From Pararhodobacter sp. CCB-MM2 (GTDB lineage: Bacteria; Pseudomonadota; Alphaproteobacteria; Rhodobacterales; Rhodobacteraceae), in NCBI RefSeq assembly GCF_001691415.1, contig NZ_LRRR01000004.1:186001-250000 (forward strand): a DNA stretch of 64,000 nucleotides. The letters run 5' to 3'. Made by a program: the position numbers and the translations under genes. The notes under the pieces were generated by a model. The model saw nothing but the letters and a program-made list of their open reading frames with translations, was not told the DNA's origin and made no database searches. Positions 44,333 to 53,543 of this stretch are shown one piece after another. Position 1 is the stretch's first letter; the number at the start of each line of letters is the position of its first letter.

Positions 44333-45079
44333 ATGGACGATCTGCGGACGATCTTCGCCAAGGACCGACACTCAGAACCCCCCGAGGCCCCCGCGCCGCA
44401 GGCCCGTCAGGTCGAGCGCGAGCGCGTCTTCGCCGCCGTGCGCGCGGCCATCGTCGACGGCCGCATCGCGCCGGGCACCCGCCTGACCGAGCGCGCCCTG
44501 TGCGAGGCTTTCGACATTTCCCGCACCGTTGTGCGCGAGGTGATCCGCATGATCGCCGCCGAAAAGCTCGGCGATTTCGAGCCGCATGTCGGGCTGCGCG
44601 TGGCCGAACTGGCCCGCAAGCGCGTGGCCGAGATCTACGAGATCCGCACGGAACTCGAAGCCATCGTCGTGCGAGGTTTCCTCGCCGCCGCGTCCGACGC
44701 GGATATCGCCGTCGCGCGGGACTACGGCCAGCGGATGCTCGATGCGGCGGGGCAGGGCGACCGGCTCTCGGTTGTCGAGACCATGGCCGAGTTCGAGCGT
44801 TTCATGGCCCGCATCGCCGACCACAAGGTCGCGGCCGAGATGCTGGCCCAGCTCAACACCCGCGTCAGCATGCTGCGCCTCTTTGCCATGCGCGAACCGG
44901 GGCAGGTCGAGACCGGCATGGAGGGCGTGCGCGCCATCATCGCCGGCATCGTCAACCGTGACACGCAGGCCGCCGAACAGGCGGTGCGCACCTTCGTCCG
45001 CCGCTCGGGCGAGTCCGTGCTGCGTCACATGGACCGCCAGACAGACACCGAAACCCCAAAGGAAGAGACCGCGCCATGA
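44333..45079 (+). CDS. GntR-family regulator, FCD (FadR-like) subfamily
   Basis: Regulator of 248 aa: winged helix with ERVFAAVRAAIVDGRIAPGTRLTERALCEAF, then the all-helical FCD effector domain containing the metal-site style ARIADHKV and MREPGQVETGMEG helices. The start is ATG at 44333; the frame upstream to 44021 overlaps the divergent M28 gene and is not coding. First gene of gntR-hyuB-hyuA-M20, each junction an ATGA overlap. Probably binds the tandem ATTGTACGACAAT sites and responds to a substrate or product of the pathway. Confidence 0.9.
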   Translation: MDDLRTIFAKDRHSEPPEAPAPQARQVERERVFAAVRAAIVDGRIAPGTRLTERALCEAFDISRTVVREVIRMIAAEKLGDFEPHVGLRVAELARKRVAEIYEIRTELEAIVVRGFLAAASDADIAVARDYGQRMLDAAGQGDRLSVVETMAEFERFMARIADHKVAAEMLAQLNTRVSMLRLFAMREPGQVETGMEGVRAIIAGIVNRDTQAAEQAVRTFVRRSGESVLRHMDRQTDTETPKEETAP

Positions 45080-46908
45080 CACCGCCCCCCTCTGCCGCGA
45101 CGGCGCTGAAGCCCGTCCCCGACACGCCGCTCTGCGATCCGGTCACGCTGGAGATCATCCGCGGCGCGATCATGGCGACCCAGCGCGAGATGGAAGCGCT
45201 GGTCGAGCGCACCGCCATCTCGGCCTTCATCCGCGAGAAGAAGGATTTCTACACCGCGCTGTTCGACGAGAACGGGGTGATGGCCGTGGGCTCGATGGTG
45301 CCGATCTTCGGCGACCTGACGACCCCGGTGTTCGAGAAATTCCCGCGCCACACGATGAAGCCGGGCGATCTCTATTGGTACAACGATTGCTACGGTTCGA
45401 AGGGCGCGGTCACCCATTCCAACGATCAGGTGCTGCTGGCCCCGGTGTTCCATGAAGGGCGCCTTTGCGCCTTCGTGATGGGCTGGGCGCATTTCGCCGA
45501 TATCGGGGGGTTGCATCCCGGCTCGATCAGCCCCGACGCGACCTCGATCTATCAGGAGGGGATCATCGTGCCCCCGACCAAGGTGATCGACGCGGGCGTG
45601 GTCAACACGATGGCCTTGGATATCTTCCACCGCAATTCGCGCTATCCCGCGCAATCCGAGGGCGACATGTCGGCGCTGATGGCGGCGGTGAATCTCGGCG
45701 TCACACGCGTGGCCGAGGTTGTCGCGCGGCACGATGCCGATGTCGTCTCGGACGCGCTGGCGCAATTGCTCGAGCGGACGCGCAAGCTGGTGCGGACGAA
45801 ACTGGCCGAGAATTTCGACTACGGCACCTATAAATTCGCCGACCAGATCGACTCGGATGGGCATGGCAACGGGCCGTTCAGCCTGCGCTTCGCGCTGACG
45901 CGCGAGAAGGAGCCGGACGGGCAGGACCGCTTCATCTTCGATGCCACGGAAAGCGACGATCAGGCGCCGGGGCCGGTGAACCTGATCATGAACAAGGGCG
46001 TGCCGGGCATGGCGCTGGGGCTGTTCTATCTGGGCGGTGATCCCTCGCAGGTCTGCAACGCGGGTGGCCCCTTGGCCATCGACGAGGTCCGCCTGCGCGA
46101 AGGTTCCATCGTGCAGCCGAAATTCCCGGCGCCTCTGGGGATGCGGGGGCTGACGATGATGCGGATGCTCGCGGTGCTCAACGGCATGGTCAACCGCGGC
46201 AAGGGCGGCGCGCCGGCGGCTCAATCGGCCTATGTCATCACCATCATGCGCGGCACCTATGGCAAGGAGACCGGCGCGCCCAAGGACTTCCTCTTGGCCG
46301 ATGGCATCGGCGTCGGCTACGGCGCGCGCGATTTCGCCGACGGCATCGACGCGGTCTATTTCGTCGCGCAGGAGAATTACCCGGTCGAGTTTCTGGAAAG
46401 CGGCTATCCGGTGCGGCTGCGCAAATACGGCGTGGTGCCGGATTCCGGCGGGCCGGGGCGCTGGCGCGGCGGCACCGGGATCATCCGCGAATACGAGGTG
46501 CTGGCCGACGAGATCCGCCTCGCCGTGCGCATCGACGGGGTGAAGAACCCGCCCTGGGGCTATGGCGGCGGCAAGTCGGCGGGGGTCGGCGGCGCTTGGG
46601 TCAATCCGGGTACCGAGCGCGAGCATGTGATCCCGCCCCTGTCCGACGGCACACTTCTGGTGAAGGGCGACGTCCTGCGCATCCAGACCGGCGGCGGCGG
46701 CGGCATGGGCCATCCCTATGACCGGCCGGCCGAGGCGGTACTGGAGGACGTGCTCGGCGGCTTCGTGACGCCCGAGGCCGCGCGCGCCGAATACGGCGTG
46801 GTCATCACGGATGATGCGCTGGACCACGCCGCCACCGAGGCGCTGCGCGCCGACCGCCCGGCCGTGAAGGCCTTCCACCGCAACACCTATCGTGACGAGC
46901 TTTCCTGA
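45076..46908 (+). CDS. hyuB: Hydantoinase B/oxoprolinase family protein (HyuB, copy 2)
   Basis: Second HyuB-type subunit, 610 aa. Hydantoinase_B texts: LEIIRGAIMATQREMEALVERTAIS, VFEKFPRHTMKPGDLYWYNDCYG, GGTGIIREYEV and the C-terminal GGGGGMGHPYDRP. It overlaps gntR by four bases and hyuA slightly. Gene order here is B then A, opposite to copy 1, and sequence differs widely from copy 1, so the two enzymes probably have different ring substrates. Confidence 0.9.
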   Translation: MTPPPSAATALKPVPDTPLCDPVTLEIIRGAIMATQREMEALVERTAISAFIREKKDFYTALFDENGVMAVGSMVPIFGDLTTPVFEKFPRHTMKPGDLYWYNDCYGSKGAVTHSNDQVLLAPVFHEGRLCAFVMGWAHFADIGGLHPGSISPDATSIYQEGIIVPPTKVIDAGVVNTMALDIFHRNSRYPAQSEGDMSALMAAVNLGVTRVAEVVARHDADVVSDALAQLLERTRKLVRTKLAENFDYGTYKFADQIDSDGHGNGPFSLRFALTREKEPDGQDRFIFDATESDDQAPGPVNLIMNKGVPGMALGLFYLGGDPSQVCNAGGPLAIDEVRLREGSIVQPKFPAPLGMRGLTMMRMLAVLNGMVNRGKGGAPAAQSAYVITIMRGTYGKETGAPKDFLLADGIGVGYGARDFADGIDAVYFVAQENYPVEFLESGYPVRLRKYGVVPDSGGPGRWRGGTGIIREYEVLADEIRLAVRIDGVKNPPWGYGGGKSAGVGGAWVNPGTEREHVIPPLSDGTLLVKGDVLRIQTGGGGGMGHPYDRPAEAVLEDVLGGFVTPEAARAEYGVVITDDALDHAATEALRADRPAVKAFHRNTYRDELS

Positions 46909-46909
46909 C

Positions 46910-48946
46910 ATGGCCCTCGACAAAGAACCGACCTCGCTCGCCGTTGCCGTGGATATCGGCGGCACCTTCACCGATGTGGCGCTGGTGGATCACGCCACCG
47001 GCCGCAGCTGGCGCGCCAAGACGCCCTCGATCCCCTCGGATCCGTCCGAGGCCTTCCTGAACGGCATCCGCCTCGCCATGGGGCAGGCCGGGGCCTCGGG
47101 GCCGGATCTGGATCAGGTGCTGCATGGCACGACGGTCGCCACCAACATGATCCTCGAAGGCAAGGGCGCCCGCGCGGCCTTGGTCACCACGCGCGGCTTC
47201 CGGCATGTGCTGGCCATCGGCCGGCAGGACATCCCGCGCAAGGCCAATCTCTACACCTGGGTGAAGCCGATCCCGCCGGTCCCGGCCTCGCGCATCGTCG
47301 AGGTGGACGAGCGTGTCGCGGCGGGGGGTGCTGTGATCGATCCGCTCGATGACGCGAGCGTGCTGGCCGCCGCCAGGGCCATTCGCGGCATGAAGGTCGA
47401 GGCCGTGGCCATCTGCCTCCTGCACGCCTATGCCAACCCCGAGCATGAGCGCCGCGTGGCCGAGATCCTGCGCGCCGAGCTGCCGGATCTGGCGATCACC
47501 GTCTCCTCGGACGTGCTGCCGGTGGTGCGGGAATACGAGCGCTCGCTGACCACGGTGCTGAACGCGACGGTCATGCCGGGCGTCACCACCTATGTCTCGC
47601 GGCTGGAGCAACGGCTGAAGGACGAGGGCGCGACACCGCCCCTGATGCTGATGCAGTCGAATGGCGGCGTCGCGGGCGCACCGAAGATCCGCGTGGCCCC
47701 GGCGCTGACGGCGCTGTCCGGACCGGCGGCAGGCGTCGTCGGCGCGCGGGCCGAGGCCGAGGCTTGCGGCATCAAGGACATCATCACTGTCGATATCGGC
47801 GGTACCTCGGCTGATATCTGCCTGATCAAGGATGGCAAGATCGGGCTTACGCAGAATGGCTCGGTCGGGGAATGGCCGCTGGCGCTGCCGATGGTCGACA
47901 TGATCACCATCGGCGCGGGCGGCGGCTCGCTGGCGCGGATCAAGAATGGCGGGCTCACCGTCGGCCCGGAAAGCTCCGGGGCGCGGCCGGGTCCGGCCTC
48001 CTATGGCCATGGCGGCACCGAGCCGACTGTGACCGACGCCCATGTCGTGCTGGGCCAGCTGCCCGCGCGGTTGCTGGGCGGCTCGATGACGCTCGATACC
48101 GGCGCGGCCGAGGCGGCCGTGGCTTCGGTCGCCCAGCCTCTGGGGCTGGATCAAGAGGCCGCCGCGCGCGGTATTCTGGCGATTGCCGACAACCACATGG
48201 TCGGTGCGATCCGCGTCGTCTCGGTCGAACGCGGCCATGATCCGCGCGACTTCACGTTGGTGCCCTTCGGCGGCGCGGGGCCGCTGCATGGCTGCGCGCT
48301 GGCGGACCTGCTGGGCATCCGCCGGGTGCTGGTCACCAACGCGCCGGGTGTTCTCTGTGCGAATGGTCTGCTGGCCGCCGATCTGAAGTCCGAATTCTCG
48401 CGCGCGCTGGCGATCCCCGGCCCGATGAACGGCCCCGAGACCGAGGCCGTCATCGCCGAGCTCGACGCGCAGGCCGAGGCCTGGCTCGACGAGGAGGACG
48501 TGCTGCAAGAGGCCCGCGTGATCGAGCGGGTGGCGTTGATGCGCTATGCCGGGCAGGGCGGCGAGATCGCCGTGCCGTGGTCGCCCGACCGCGCCGAGGT
48601 CGAGGCCAATTTCGCCGAGACCCATAAGGCGCTCTACGGCTTTTCGCTCTCGGCACCCATCGAGTTGGTCACCTTGCGCGTCCACGCCACGGGCCTTGCC
48701 CGCAACGCCCCCGCCGTGACGCTGGAGCCGGGCGAGGCACCCGCCCCGACCGAGTTCACTACCGTGCTGATCGACGGCGCCAAGACCGAGGTGCCGGTCA
48801 TCGACCGCGCCACCCTTGGGGCCGGTGCGCGCTTCGAGGGCCCGTCGATCCTGACGCAGCTCGACACCACCACCTTCGTCGCGCCGGGCTGGTCCGGCGC
48901 GGTGCATCCCTCGGGCAACATCCTGCTGGAAAAGGCCGCCCTATGA
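46910..48946 (+). CDS. hyuA: Hydantoinase A/oxoprolinase family protein (HyuA, copy 2)
   Basis: ATP-binding subunit, 678 aa. Motifs: VDIGGTFTDVALV near residue 12, LHGTTVATNMIL, the second phosphate loop VDIGGTSADICLI, GAGGGSLARI and PFGGAGPLHG. ATG at 46910 is chosen; GTG at 46892 inside hyuB is an alternative giving six more residues. Followed by M20 with an ATGA overlap. Co-regulated by GntR. Confidence 0.9.
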   Translation: MALDKEPTSLAVAVDIGGTFTDVALVDHATGRSWRAKTPSIPSDPSEAFLNGIRLAMGQAGASGPDLDQVLHGTTVATNMILEGKGARAALVTTRGFRHVLAIGRQDIPRKANLYTWVKPIPPVPASRIVEVDERVAAGGAVIDPLDDASVLAAARAIRGMKVEAVAICLLHAYANPEHERRVAEILRAELPDLAITVSSDVLPVVREYERSLTTVLNATVMPGVTTYVSRLEQRLKDEGATPPLMLMQSNGGVAGAPKIRVAPALTALSGPAAGVVGARAEAEACGIKDIITVDIGGTSADICLIKDGKIGLTQNGSVGEWPLALPMVDMITIGAGGGSLARIKNGGLTVGPESSGARPGPASYGHGGTEPTVTDAHVVLGQLPARLLGGSMTLDTGAAEAAVASVAQPLGLDQEAAARGILAIADNHMVGAIRVVSVERGHDPRDFTLVPFGGAGPLHGCALADLLGIRRVLVTNAPGVLCANGLLAADLKSEFSRALAIPGPMNGPETEAVIAELDAQAEAWLDEEDVLQEARVIERVALMRYAGQGGEIAVPWSPDRAEVEANFAETHKALYGFSLSAPIELVTLRVHATGLARNAPAVTLEPGEAPAPTEFTTVLIDGAKTEVPVIDRATLGAGARFEGPSILTQLDTTTFVAPGWSGAVHPSGNILLEKAAL

Positions 48947-50304
48947 CTTCTGAGACGCTGCAACCTGTCCTCGACCATATCGGCGCGCGGGATGATGAGT
49001 ATGTCACCCGGCTGATCGACTATGTGAAGAACCCCTCGATCAGCGCCCACAACATCGGCATCCGCGAGGTCTCGGAGCTGCTGGTGGCGATGCTGGGCAA
49101 GATGGGGATGGCGGTCGAATCCGTCCCCACCAAGGGGCATCCCTTCGTGCTGGCGAAATACGAGGTCGATCCGGCCAAGCCCACGGTGCTGCTCTACGGC
49201 CATTACGACGTGCAGCCGCCCGATCCCTTGGAGCTCTGGGAAAGCCCGCCCTTCGAGCCGACGATCCGGAACGGCCGGATCTATGCCCGCGGCGTCGGCG
49301 ACAACAAGGGCCAGCATTTCGCGCAGATCATGGCGCTGGAGGCGCATCTGGCGGTCCACGGCACCTTGCCTTGCAACGTGATCTTCCTGCTGGAAGGCGA
49401 GGAAGAGATCGGCTCGCCGCAGATCGCCGATTTCGTGCGGGCGAACAAGGAGCGACTGAAGACCGATTTCGTCGTCACCGCCGACGGTCCCCTGCACGAG
49501 AGTGGGCGCGCCACGCTGACCTATGGCGTGCGCGGCATGTGCTCGTTCGAGCTGCGGGTGAAGACCGCCGCCCGCGACGCGCATTCGGGCAATTACGGCG
49601 GCGTCATGCCGAACGCGATCTGGACGCTGGTGCACCTGCTGGGCACGATGAAGACGCCCGATGGCACGATCACCATCGACGGCCTGCACGACCCGATCCT
49701 GCCGGTGACGGAGGCCGAGATCGCCGCGACGCAGGCCCTGCCCTTGGACCTTAAGGGCTACATGGCGAATATGGGTCTGGCGAAACTCGACGCGCCTGCC
49801 GACCGGCCGTTCTGGGACCGGCTGATGTTCCACCCGACGTTGACAATCAACGGGTTGCACGGCGGCTATGGCGGCCCGGGGTCCAAGTCGGTGCTGCCCT
49901 GCGAGGCGGTGGCGAAATGCGACATCCGTCTGGTCGAGGCGATGACGCCCGAGCAGGTGATGGACTGCGTGCGCGCCCATGTCGCCAAGCACGCGCCCGA
50001 GGTCGAAGTGATCTTCCACGGCGGCATGCTGCCCTCGAAGACCGACTTTGACAGCCCCTGGGGGCAGGTCATCCAGGAGGCCATCACCGAAGCGCGCGGC
50101 GAGGCGCCGCTGGTTTACCCCTGTGCGGGTGGCAGTCTTCCGGATTACGTCTTCACCAAGATCCTCGGCGTGCCGGCCTTCGTCATGCCGTATGCCAATG
50201 CCGACGAGGCCAACCACGCCCCCAACGAGAACATGGAAATCGGCCTGTTCCTCAAGGGGATACGGACCGGGGCGGCGCTTCTGGACCGTCTGGGAAAGAT
50301 GTGA
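48943..50304 (+). CDS. M20 family dipeptidase
   Basis: Zinc peptidase, 453 aa, of the M20 dipeptidase type. Motifs: LYGHYDVQPPDP, ARGVGDNKGQ, LEGEEEIGSPQ, DAHSGNYGG in the dimerisation domain, and HAPNENMEI as the last ligand. All ligands are present. Last gene of gntR-hyuB-hyuA-M20, ended by a 12-bp hairpin. It could release the amino acid from the carbamoyl or dipeptide product made by HyuAB. Confidence 0.92.
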   Translation: MTSETLQPVLDHIGARDDEYVTRLIDYVKNPSISAHNIGIREVSELLVAMLGKMGMAVESVPTKGHPFVLAKYEVDPAKPTVLLYGHYDVQPPDPLELWESPPFEPTIRNGRIYARGVGDNKGQHFAQIMALEAHLAVHGTLPCNVIFLLEGEEEIGSPQIADFVRANKERLKTDFVVTADGPLHESGRATLTYGVRGMCSFELRVKTAARDAHSGNYGGVMPNAIWTLVHLLGTMKTPDGTITIDGLHDPILPVTEAEIAATQALPLDLKGYMANMGLAKLDAPADRPFWDRLMFHPTLTINGLHGGYGGPGSKSVLPCEAVAKCDIRLVEAMTPEQVMDCVRAHVAKHAPEVEVIFHGGMLPSKTDFDSPWGQVIQEAITEARGEAPLVYPCAGGSLPDYVFTKILGVPAFVMPYANADEANHAPNENMEIGLFLKGIRTGAALLDRLGKM

Positions 50305-50308
50305 CGAA

Positions 50309-50337
50309 AACGGCCCCCGGGATCACCGGGGGCCGTT
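50309..50337. terminator. Bidirectional hairpin terminator
   Basis: Perfect 12-bp stem AACGGCCCCCGG / CCGGGGGCCGTT with loop GATCA, between the M20 gene and the converging dddL gene. Confidence 0.75.
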
Positions 50338-50338
50338 C

Positions 50339-51061
50339 TCAGATCCCGCGCGCCGCCCGCGCCTTGCGCGTCGCGGTCAGTTTCATGCCCGGCTGCGCCA
50401 GTTTCGTCTGATCGCCGATCCAGGCATAGGCCAACAGGCAGGGATCCTGCTCGCCGGTGGTGATCCGGTGCTCGTGCTGCGGGCGGTTCAGGATCAGCGA
50501 GCCGGGCGCATAGACCGCCGTGTCATTCTCGGACCAGCCGCCGGCGATGGAGATATAGCTCTCCTCGATGCCGGAATGGCTGTGCTGGGGATAGGTCGTC
50601 GCGGGCGCGAACAGCACGAAGCCGAGGATCAGCGTCTCCGAACGCACCGGCCCCTGCGGCCCCAGCACCTCGCAATAGGCGTATTTGCGGGCCAGCGCCT
50701 TGGGCATCTTCTCGTAGCCATACTCCCAATGCAGCCGGTCGCGCACCTCGCGCAGCGCCCGCGCCATGCCCTGCATCGCGCCGCGCTCGCCCAGATCCAG
50801 CGTCCGGGCGAAATGCGCGGTCACCGGCTTTTGCGCGGGCGGGCGGGGCAGGATCGCCGGGTTCGCCGCCAAGATCTGCGACAGGGCGTTGCGGACCTTG
50901 GCCCGGTGCGAGCGGATGGGTTCGCTGCCCCCGGCCGAGCCGTGGCGATAAAGCGCCTCGAACTCACGCAGGAGGTAGTACCAATCCGGCGCGTCCCTCA
51001 GCAGGGTGACCGGCGGCTCCGAGGGGGCGGCATCCTCGGGCGGGGGCAGCATGGCCTCCAT
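50339..51061 (-). CDS. dddL: DMSP lyase DddL
   Basis: Cupin enzyme that splits dimethylsulfoniopropionate into acrylate and dimethyl sulfide, 240 aa. The metal-site motifs are at His160, His162, Glu166 and Tyr169 (QHSHSGIEESY) and His198 (PQHEHR), as in the DddL/Q/W group; the full-length match to DddL is close in the conserved WYYLLREFEALYRHGSAGG start. Third gene of acuR-acuI-dddL, as in R. sphaeroides, five bases after acuI. A later ATG (third codon onward) is possible as the start. Confidence 0.93.
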   Translation of the reverse strand: MEAMLPPPEDAAPSEPPVTLLRDAPDWYYLLREFEALYRHGSAGGSEPIRSHRAKVRNALSQILAANPAILPRPPAQKPVTAHFARTLDLGERGAMQGMARALREVRDRLHWEYGYEKMPKALARKYAYCEVLGPQGPVRSETLILGFVLFAPATTYPQHSHSGIEESYISIAGGWSENDTAVYAPGSLILNRPQHEHRITTGEQDPCLLAYAWIGDQTKLAQPGMKLTATRKARAARGI

Positions 51062-51065
51062 GGTG

Positions 51066-52067
51066 TCAGGCCAGATCGGGGGCGACGGGGACGACGACGC
51101 GGCCCCGGACTTCGCCTTTGAGGAATTTCGGCGCGGTCTCGATCACCTGATCGAAGGGCAGCTCGGTCATCAGGGCCTCCAGCTTCGCGAGGTCCAGCTC
51201 CTTGGCCAGCCGCGACCACGCCTCGCGACGGTCCTCGATGGGGCACATGACGCTGTCGACACCCGCCAGTGTGACGCCGCGCAGGATGAAGGGCGCAACG
51301 CTGGAGGGCAGGTCCATCCCCGCCGCCAACCCGCAGGCCGCGACCACGCCGCGATATTTCGTCTGCGCGATGACATTGGCCAGCACATGGCTACCCGCCA
51401 CGTCGATGCCCGCCGCCCAACGCTCTTTGCCCAAGGGACGGCCGGGTTCCGTCAGCTCGGCCCGGTCGACGATGGAGGCGGCGCCGAGGCCCTTGAGGAA
51501 CTCGGCCTCCGAGGCCCGACCCGTCACCGCGGCGACATTGTAGCCCGCCTTCGCCAGCAGTGCCACGGCGACCGAGCCGACCCCGCCCGCAGCGCCAGTC
51601 ACGACGATTTCGCCCGAGGCGGGCGTGATGCCGTGCCGCTCCAGCGCCATGACGCACAGCATCGCCGTGTAGCCCGCGGTGCCGATCGCCATCGCCTGCC
51701 GCGCGCTCAGGCCCTCAGGCAGCGGCACCAGCCAATCGCCCTTGACGCGGGCCTGTTCGGCGAGGCCGCCCCAATGCTTCTCGCCCACGCCCCAGCCGTT
51801 CAGGATCACCTTGTCGCCGGGCTTCCACGCCGGATCGGCGCTCTCGCGCACGACGCCGGCGAAGTCGATCCCCGGCACCATCGGGAAGCTGCGCACCACC
51901 GGCGAGGCCCCGGTGATCGCCAACGCGTCCTTGTAGTTCAGGGTCGTGTAGGCGACATCGACCAGCACCTCGCCCTCGGGCAGGTCGGCCGTGGTGATCT
52001 GCCCCTCGCGGACGGTTTGCGGGCCCTTGGGGGCGTCGTCGGGTTTCTCGATCAGGATGGCTTTCAT
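51066..52067 (-). CDS. acuI: Acryloyl-CoA reductase AcuI
   Basis: Zinc-independent medium-chain reductase, 333 aa, that reduces acryloyl-CoA to propionyl-CoA with NADPH and so detoxifies the acrylate made by DddL. Text [43 protein letters not shown] (nucleotide site) and [11 protein letters not shown] is YhdH/AcuI type. ATG at 52065-52067 overlaps the acuR stop; the frame continues to 52271 inside acuR. Middle gene of the operon. Confidence 0.93.
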   Translation of the reverse strand: MKAILIEKPDDAPKGPQTVREGQITTADLPEGEVLVDVAYTTLNYKDALAITGASPVVRSFPMVPGIDFAGVVRESADPAWKPGDKVILNGWGVGEKHWGGLAEQARVKGDWLVPLPEGLSARQAMAIGTAGYTAMLCVMALERHGITPASGEIVVTGAAGGVGSVAVALLAKAGYNVAAVTGRASEAEFLKGLGAASIVDRAELTEPGRPLGKERWAAGIDVAGSHVLANVIAQTKYRGVVAACGLAAGMDLPSSVAPFILRGVTLAGVDSVMCPIEDRREAWSRLAKELDLAKLEALMTELPFDQVIETAPKFLKGEVRGRVVVPVAPDLA

Positions 52068-52714
52068 CGGGCGGGCTCCTTGCTGAGGGACGTCAGGAAT
52101 AGCTCTGCGAACAGGCGCAGCGGCGTGGGGTCGGCTTCCAGCTTGGCGCGCAGGATCGCGCCTTCCCAACCGGTCCAGAAAAAGGCGGCGAGGGCCTGCG
52201 GATCGGCGCCGGCGGGCAGGGCGCCTTGGTTCTTGGCTTCGGACAGGCAGGCGGCGGTGCGGGTCTGCCAATCGGCCAGCGTCTCGATCAGGCGGACGCG
52301 GAAACTCTCGGGCAGCGCCGACATCTCCTGCCCGAGGTTGCCGACAAGGCAGCCGCGCCGGAAATTGTGCCGGGCCATGCCCTGTTCGGCCTGCCGGGTG
52401 AAGGCGCGCAACCGTTCCAGAGGGGGCAGCGACCTCTCGCCAAGACTGCGGTCGAGGAGCGTCGCGAAATACGCGCCATAGGCGTCGATCAGGGCCAGCC
52501 CGAAGGCCTCCTTGCTGGCGAAATAATGGTAGAACGAGCCCTTGGGCACGCCGGCATGACGCAGGATCTCGTCAACGCCGCTGGCGGAATAGCCGCGCTC
52601 CGTCAGATGGACGAGGCCCGAGCGGATCAGCCGCTGACGCGCCTCGGCATCCGCGGGATCGCGGCGGGGACGGCCCCGTTTGCGCGGGGAGGAATCGGGG
52701 GCGGGATCGGTCAT
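52064..52714 (-). CDS. acuR: TetR-family repressor AcuR
   Basis: Repressor of 216 aa that in R. sphaeroides releases DNA on binding acrylate and so induces acuI-dddL. The helix-turn-helix is [26 protein letters not shown], followed by the TetR ligand domain. ATG at 52712-52714 is the natural start; the frame continues to 52750 but through the operator. First gene of acuR-acuI-dddL; its mRNA appears leaderless (see promoter). Name rests on operon order and family. Confidence 0.88.
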   Translation of the reverse strand: MTDPAPDSSPRKRGRPRRDPADAEARQRLIRSGLVHLTERGYSASGVDEILRHAGVPKGSFYHYFASKEAFGLALIDAYGAYFATLLDRSLGERSLPPLERLRAFTRQAEQGMARHNFRRGCLVGNLGQEMSALPESFRVRLIETLADWQTRTAACLSEAKNQGALPAGADPQALAAFFWTGWEGAILRAKLEADPTPLRLFAELFLTSLSKEPAR

Positions 52715-52720
52715 GCGTAG

Positions 52721-52750
52721 TTCATAGACCGATCCGTCTAATAAAATCAA
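52721..52750 (-). promoter_or_regulatory. acuR promoter, apparently leaderless
   Basis: On the minus strand: TTGATT (-35), 18 bases, TATGAA (-10), then six bases to the acuR ATG, so transcription should start at about the A of the start codon. There is no ribosome site before this ATG. This agrees with the published leaderless acuR transcript of R. sphaeroides. Confidence 0.65.
52725..52740. promoter_or_regulatory. AcuR operator inside the promoter
   Basis: TAGACCGATCCGTCTA, inverted repeat TAGAC-N6-GTCTA whose centre GATC is itself palindromic. It lies between the -35 and -10 elements, and its arm overlaps the -10, so a bound repressor would block the promoter. Typical TetR-operator wording. 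Confidence 0.75.
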
Positions 52751-52758
52751 GCGACGCG

Positions 52759-53496
52759 TCAGAGCAGTGCGGCGACAACCTCGGGCGCCACGACATGGGC
52801 GTTGTGGGGCAGGCCGGGCAGGGTGCGGGCATCGGGGTCGATTCCTTGCATCGTTGCCAGATCGACCATCGGATCCTCGGAGCCTGCCGCCATCGACAGG
52901 GGGCAGCGCGCGCCACGCATCAGGTCCGGGACAGAAGGGCCGACCGCGCCGGACACGCCCGGCTGCATCGCCAGCGCGAAGCCGCCCGGCACCGCATGGA
53001 CCCCGCGTGCGGTTTCTGGCGCGTCAGGGGCAATGAGGCCATGGAGGCCCGAGACCTTGGCGTAACGCTCCTGCGCTTCGGCCTCGGTGGCGAAGACTTT
53101 GCCGGGCTTTAAAGCCATCGCCTGTGCGCCGGCGATCTCGGCCTCGGACCATGTCAGCTTCACGCCGACCGTCAGCAGCCGCGCGGGCAGGGGGCCGAAC
53201 AGCCCGCTCGCCAGCACCGCGCCGACGACCCCGCCGAAAGAATGACCCAACAGCGTGACGCGGGCCATGTCCTCGCCGGCCAGCAGCTCGGCCACATCCG
53301 CCGCGTGATTGCCAAAGCCGAAGGGCCCGGCCGAGGGCGAGAGGCCATGCCCGCGCAGATCCGGCGCGATCCAGCGCATCCCGCGCGCCTCGATCCGCCG
53401 CGCAACGCCGTGCCAGACCGCCCCCGTCGCGCCGAGGCCGTGCAGCAGTACCACCAGCCCGTCACCCTCGCCCCCGCGTTCCGTCCACAGCGCCAT
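52759..53496 (-). CDS. Alpha/beta hydrolase
   Basis: Esterase/hydrolase-fold protein, 245 aa. Oxyanion-hole text LLHGLGATGAVWHG, nucleophile elbow GHSFGG, and a C-terminal LPHNAHV with the catalytic His; the acid is probably in GSEDPMVD. Start is the ATG at 53494-53496 because GGGAGG is five bases upstream. Lies just upstream of acuR on the same strand, but has no known place in DMSP metabolism; substrate unknown. Confidence 0.85.
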   Translation of the reverse strand: MALWTERGGEGDGLVVLLHGLGATGAVWHGVARRIEARGMRWIAPDLRGHGLSPSAGPFGFGNHAADVAELLAGEDMARVTLLGHSFGGVVGAVLASGLFGPLPARLLTVGVKLTWSEAEIAGAQAMALKPGKVFATEAEAQERYAKVSGLHGLIAPDAPETARGVHAVPGGFALAMQPGVSGAVGPSVPDLMRGARCPLSMAAGSEDPMVDLATMQGIDPDARTLPGLPHNAHVVAPEVVAALL

Positions 53497-53543
53497 CGCA
53501 TCCTCCCAGTTTGGGGCGATCATGCGGGCAAGCGGGCGGCGCC

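Noticed and set aside
45025..48907. Two long antisense frames across hyuB/hyuA copy 2
   Set aside because: Shadow frames rich in Arg, His and Gly; the sense frames carry the HyuA/HyuB motifs.
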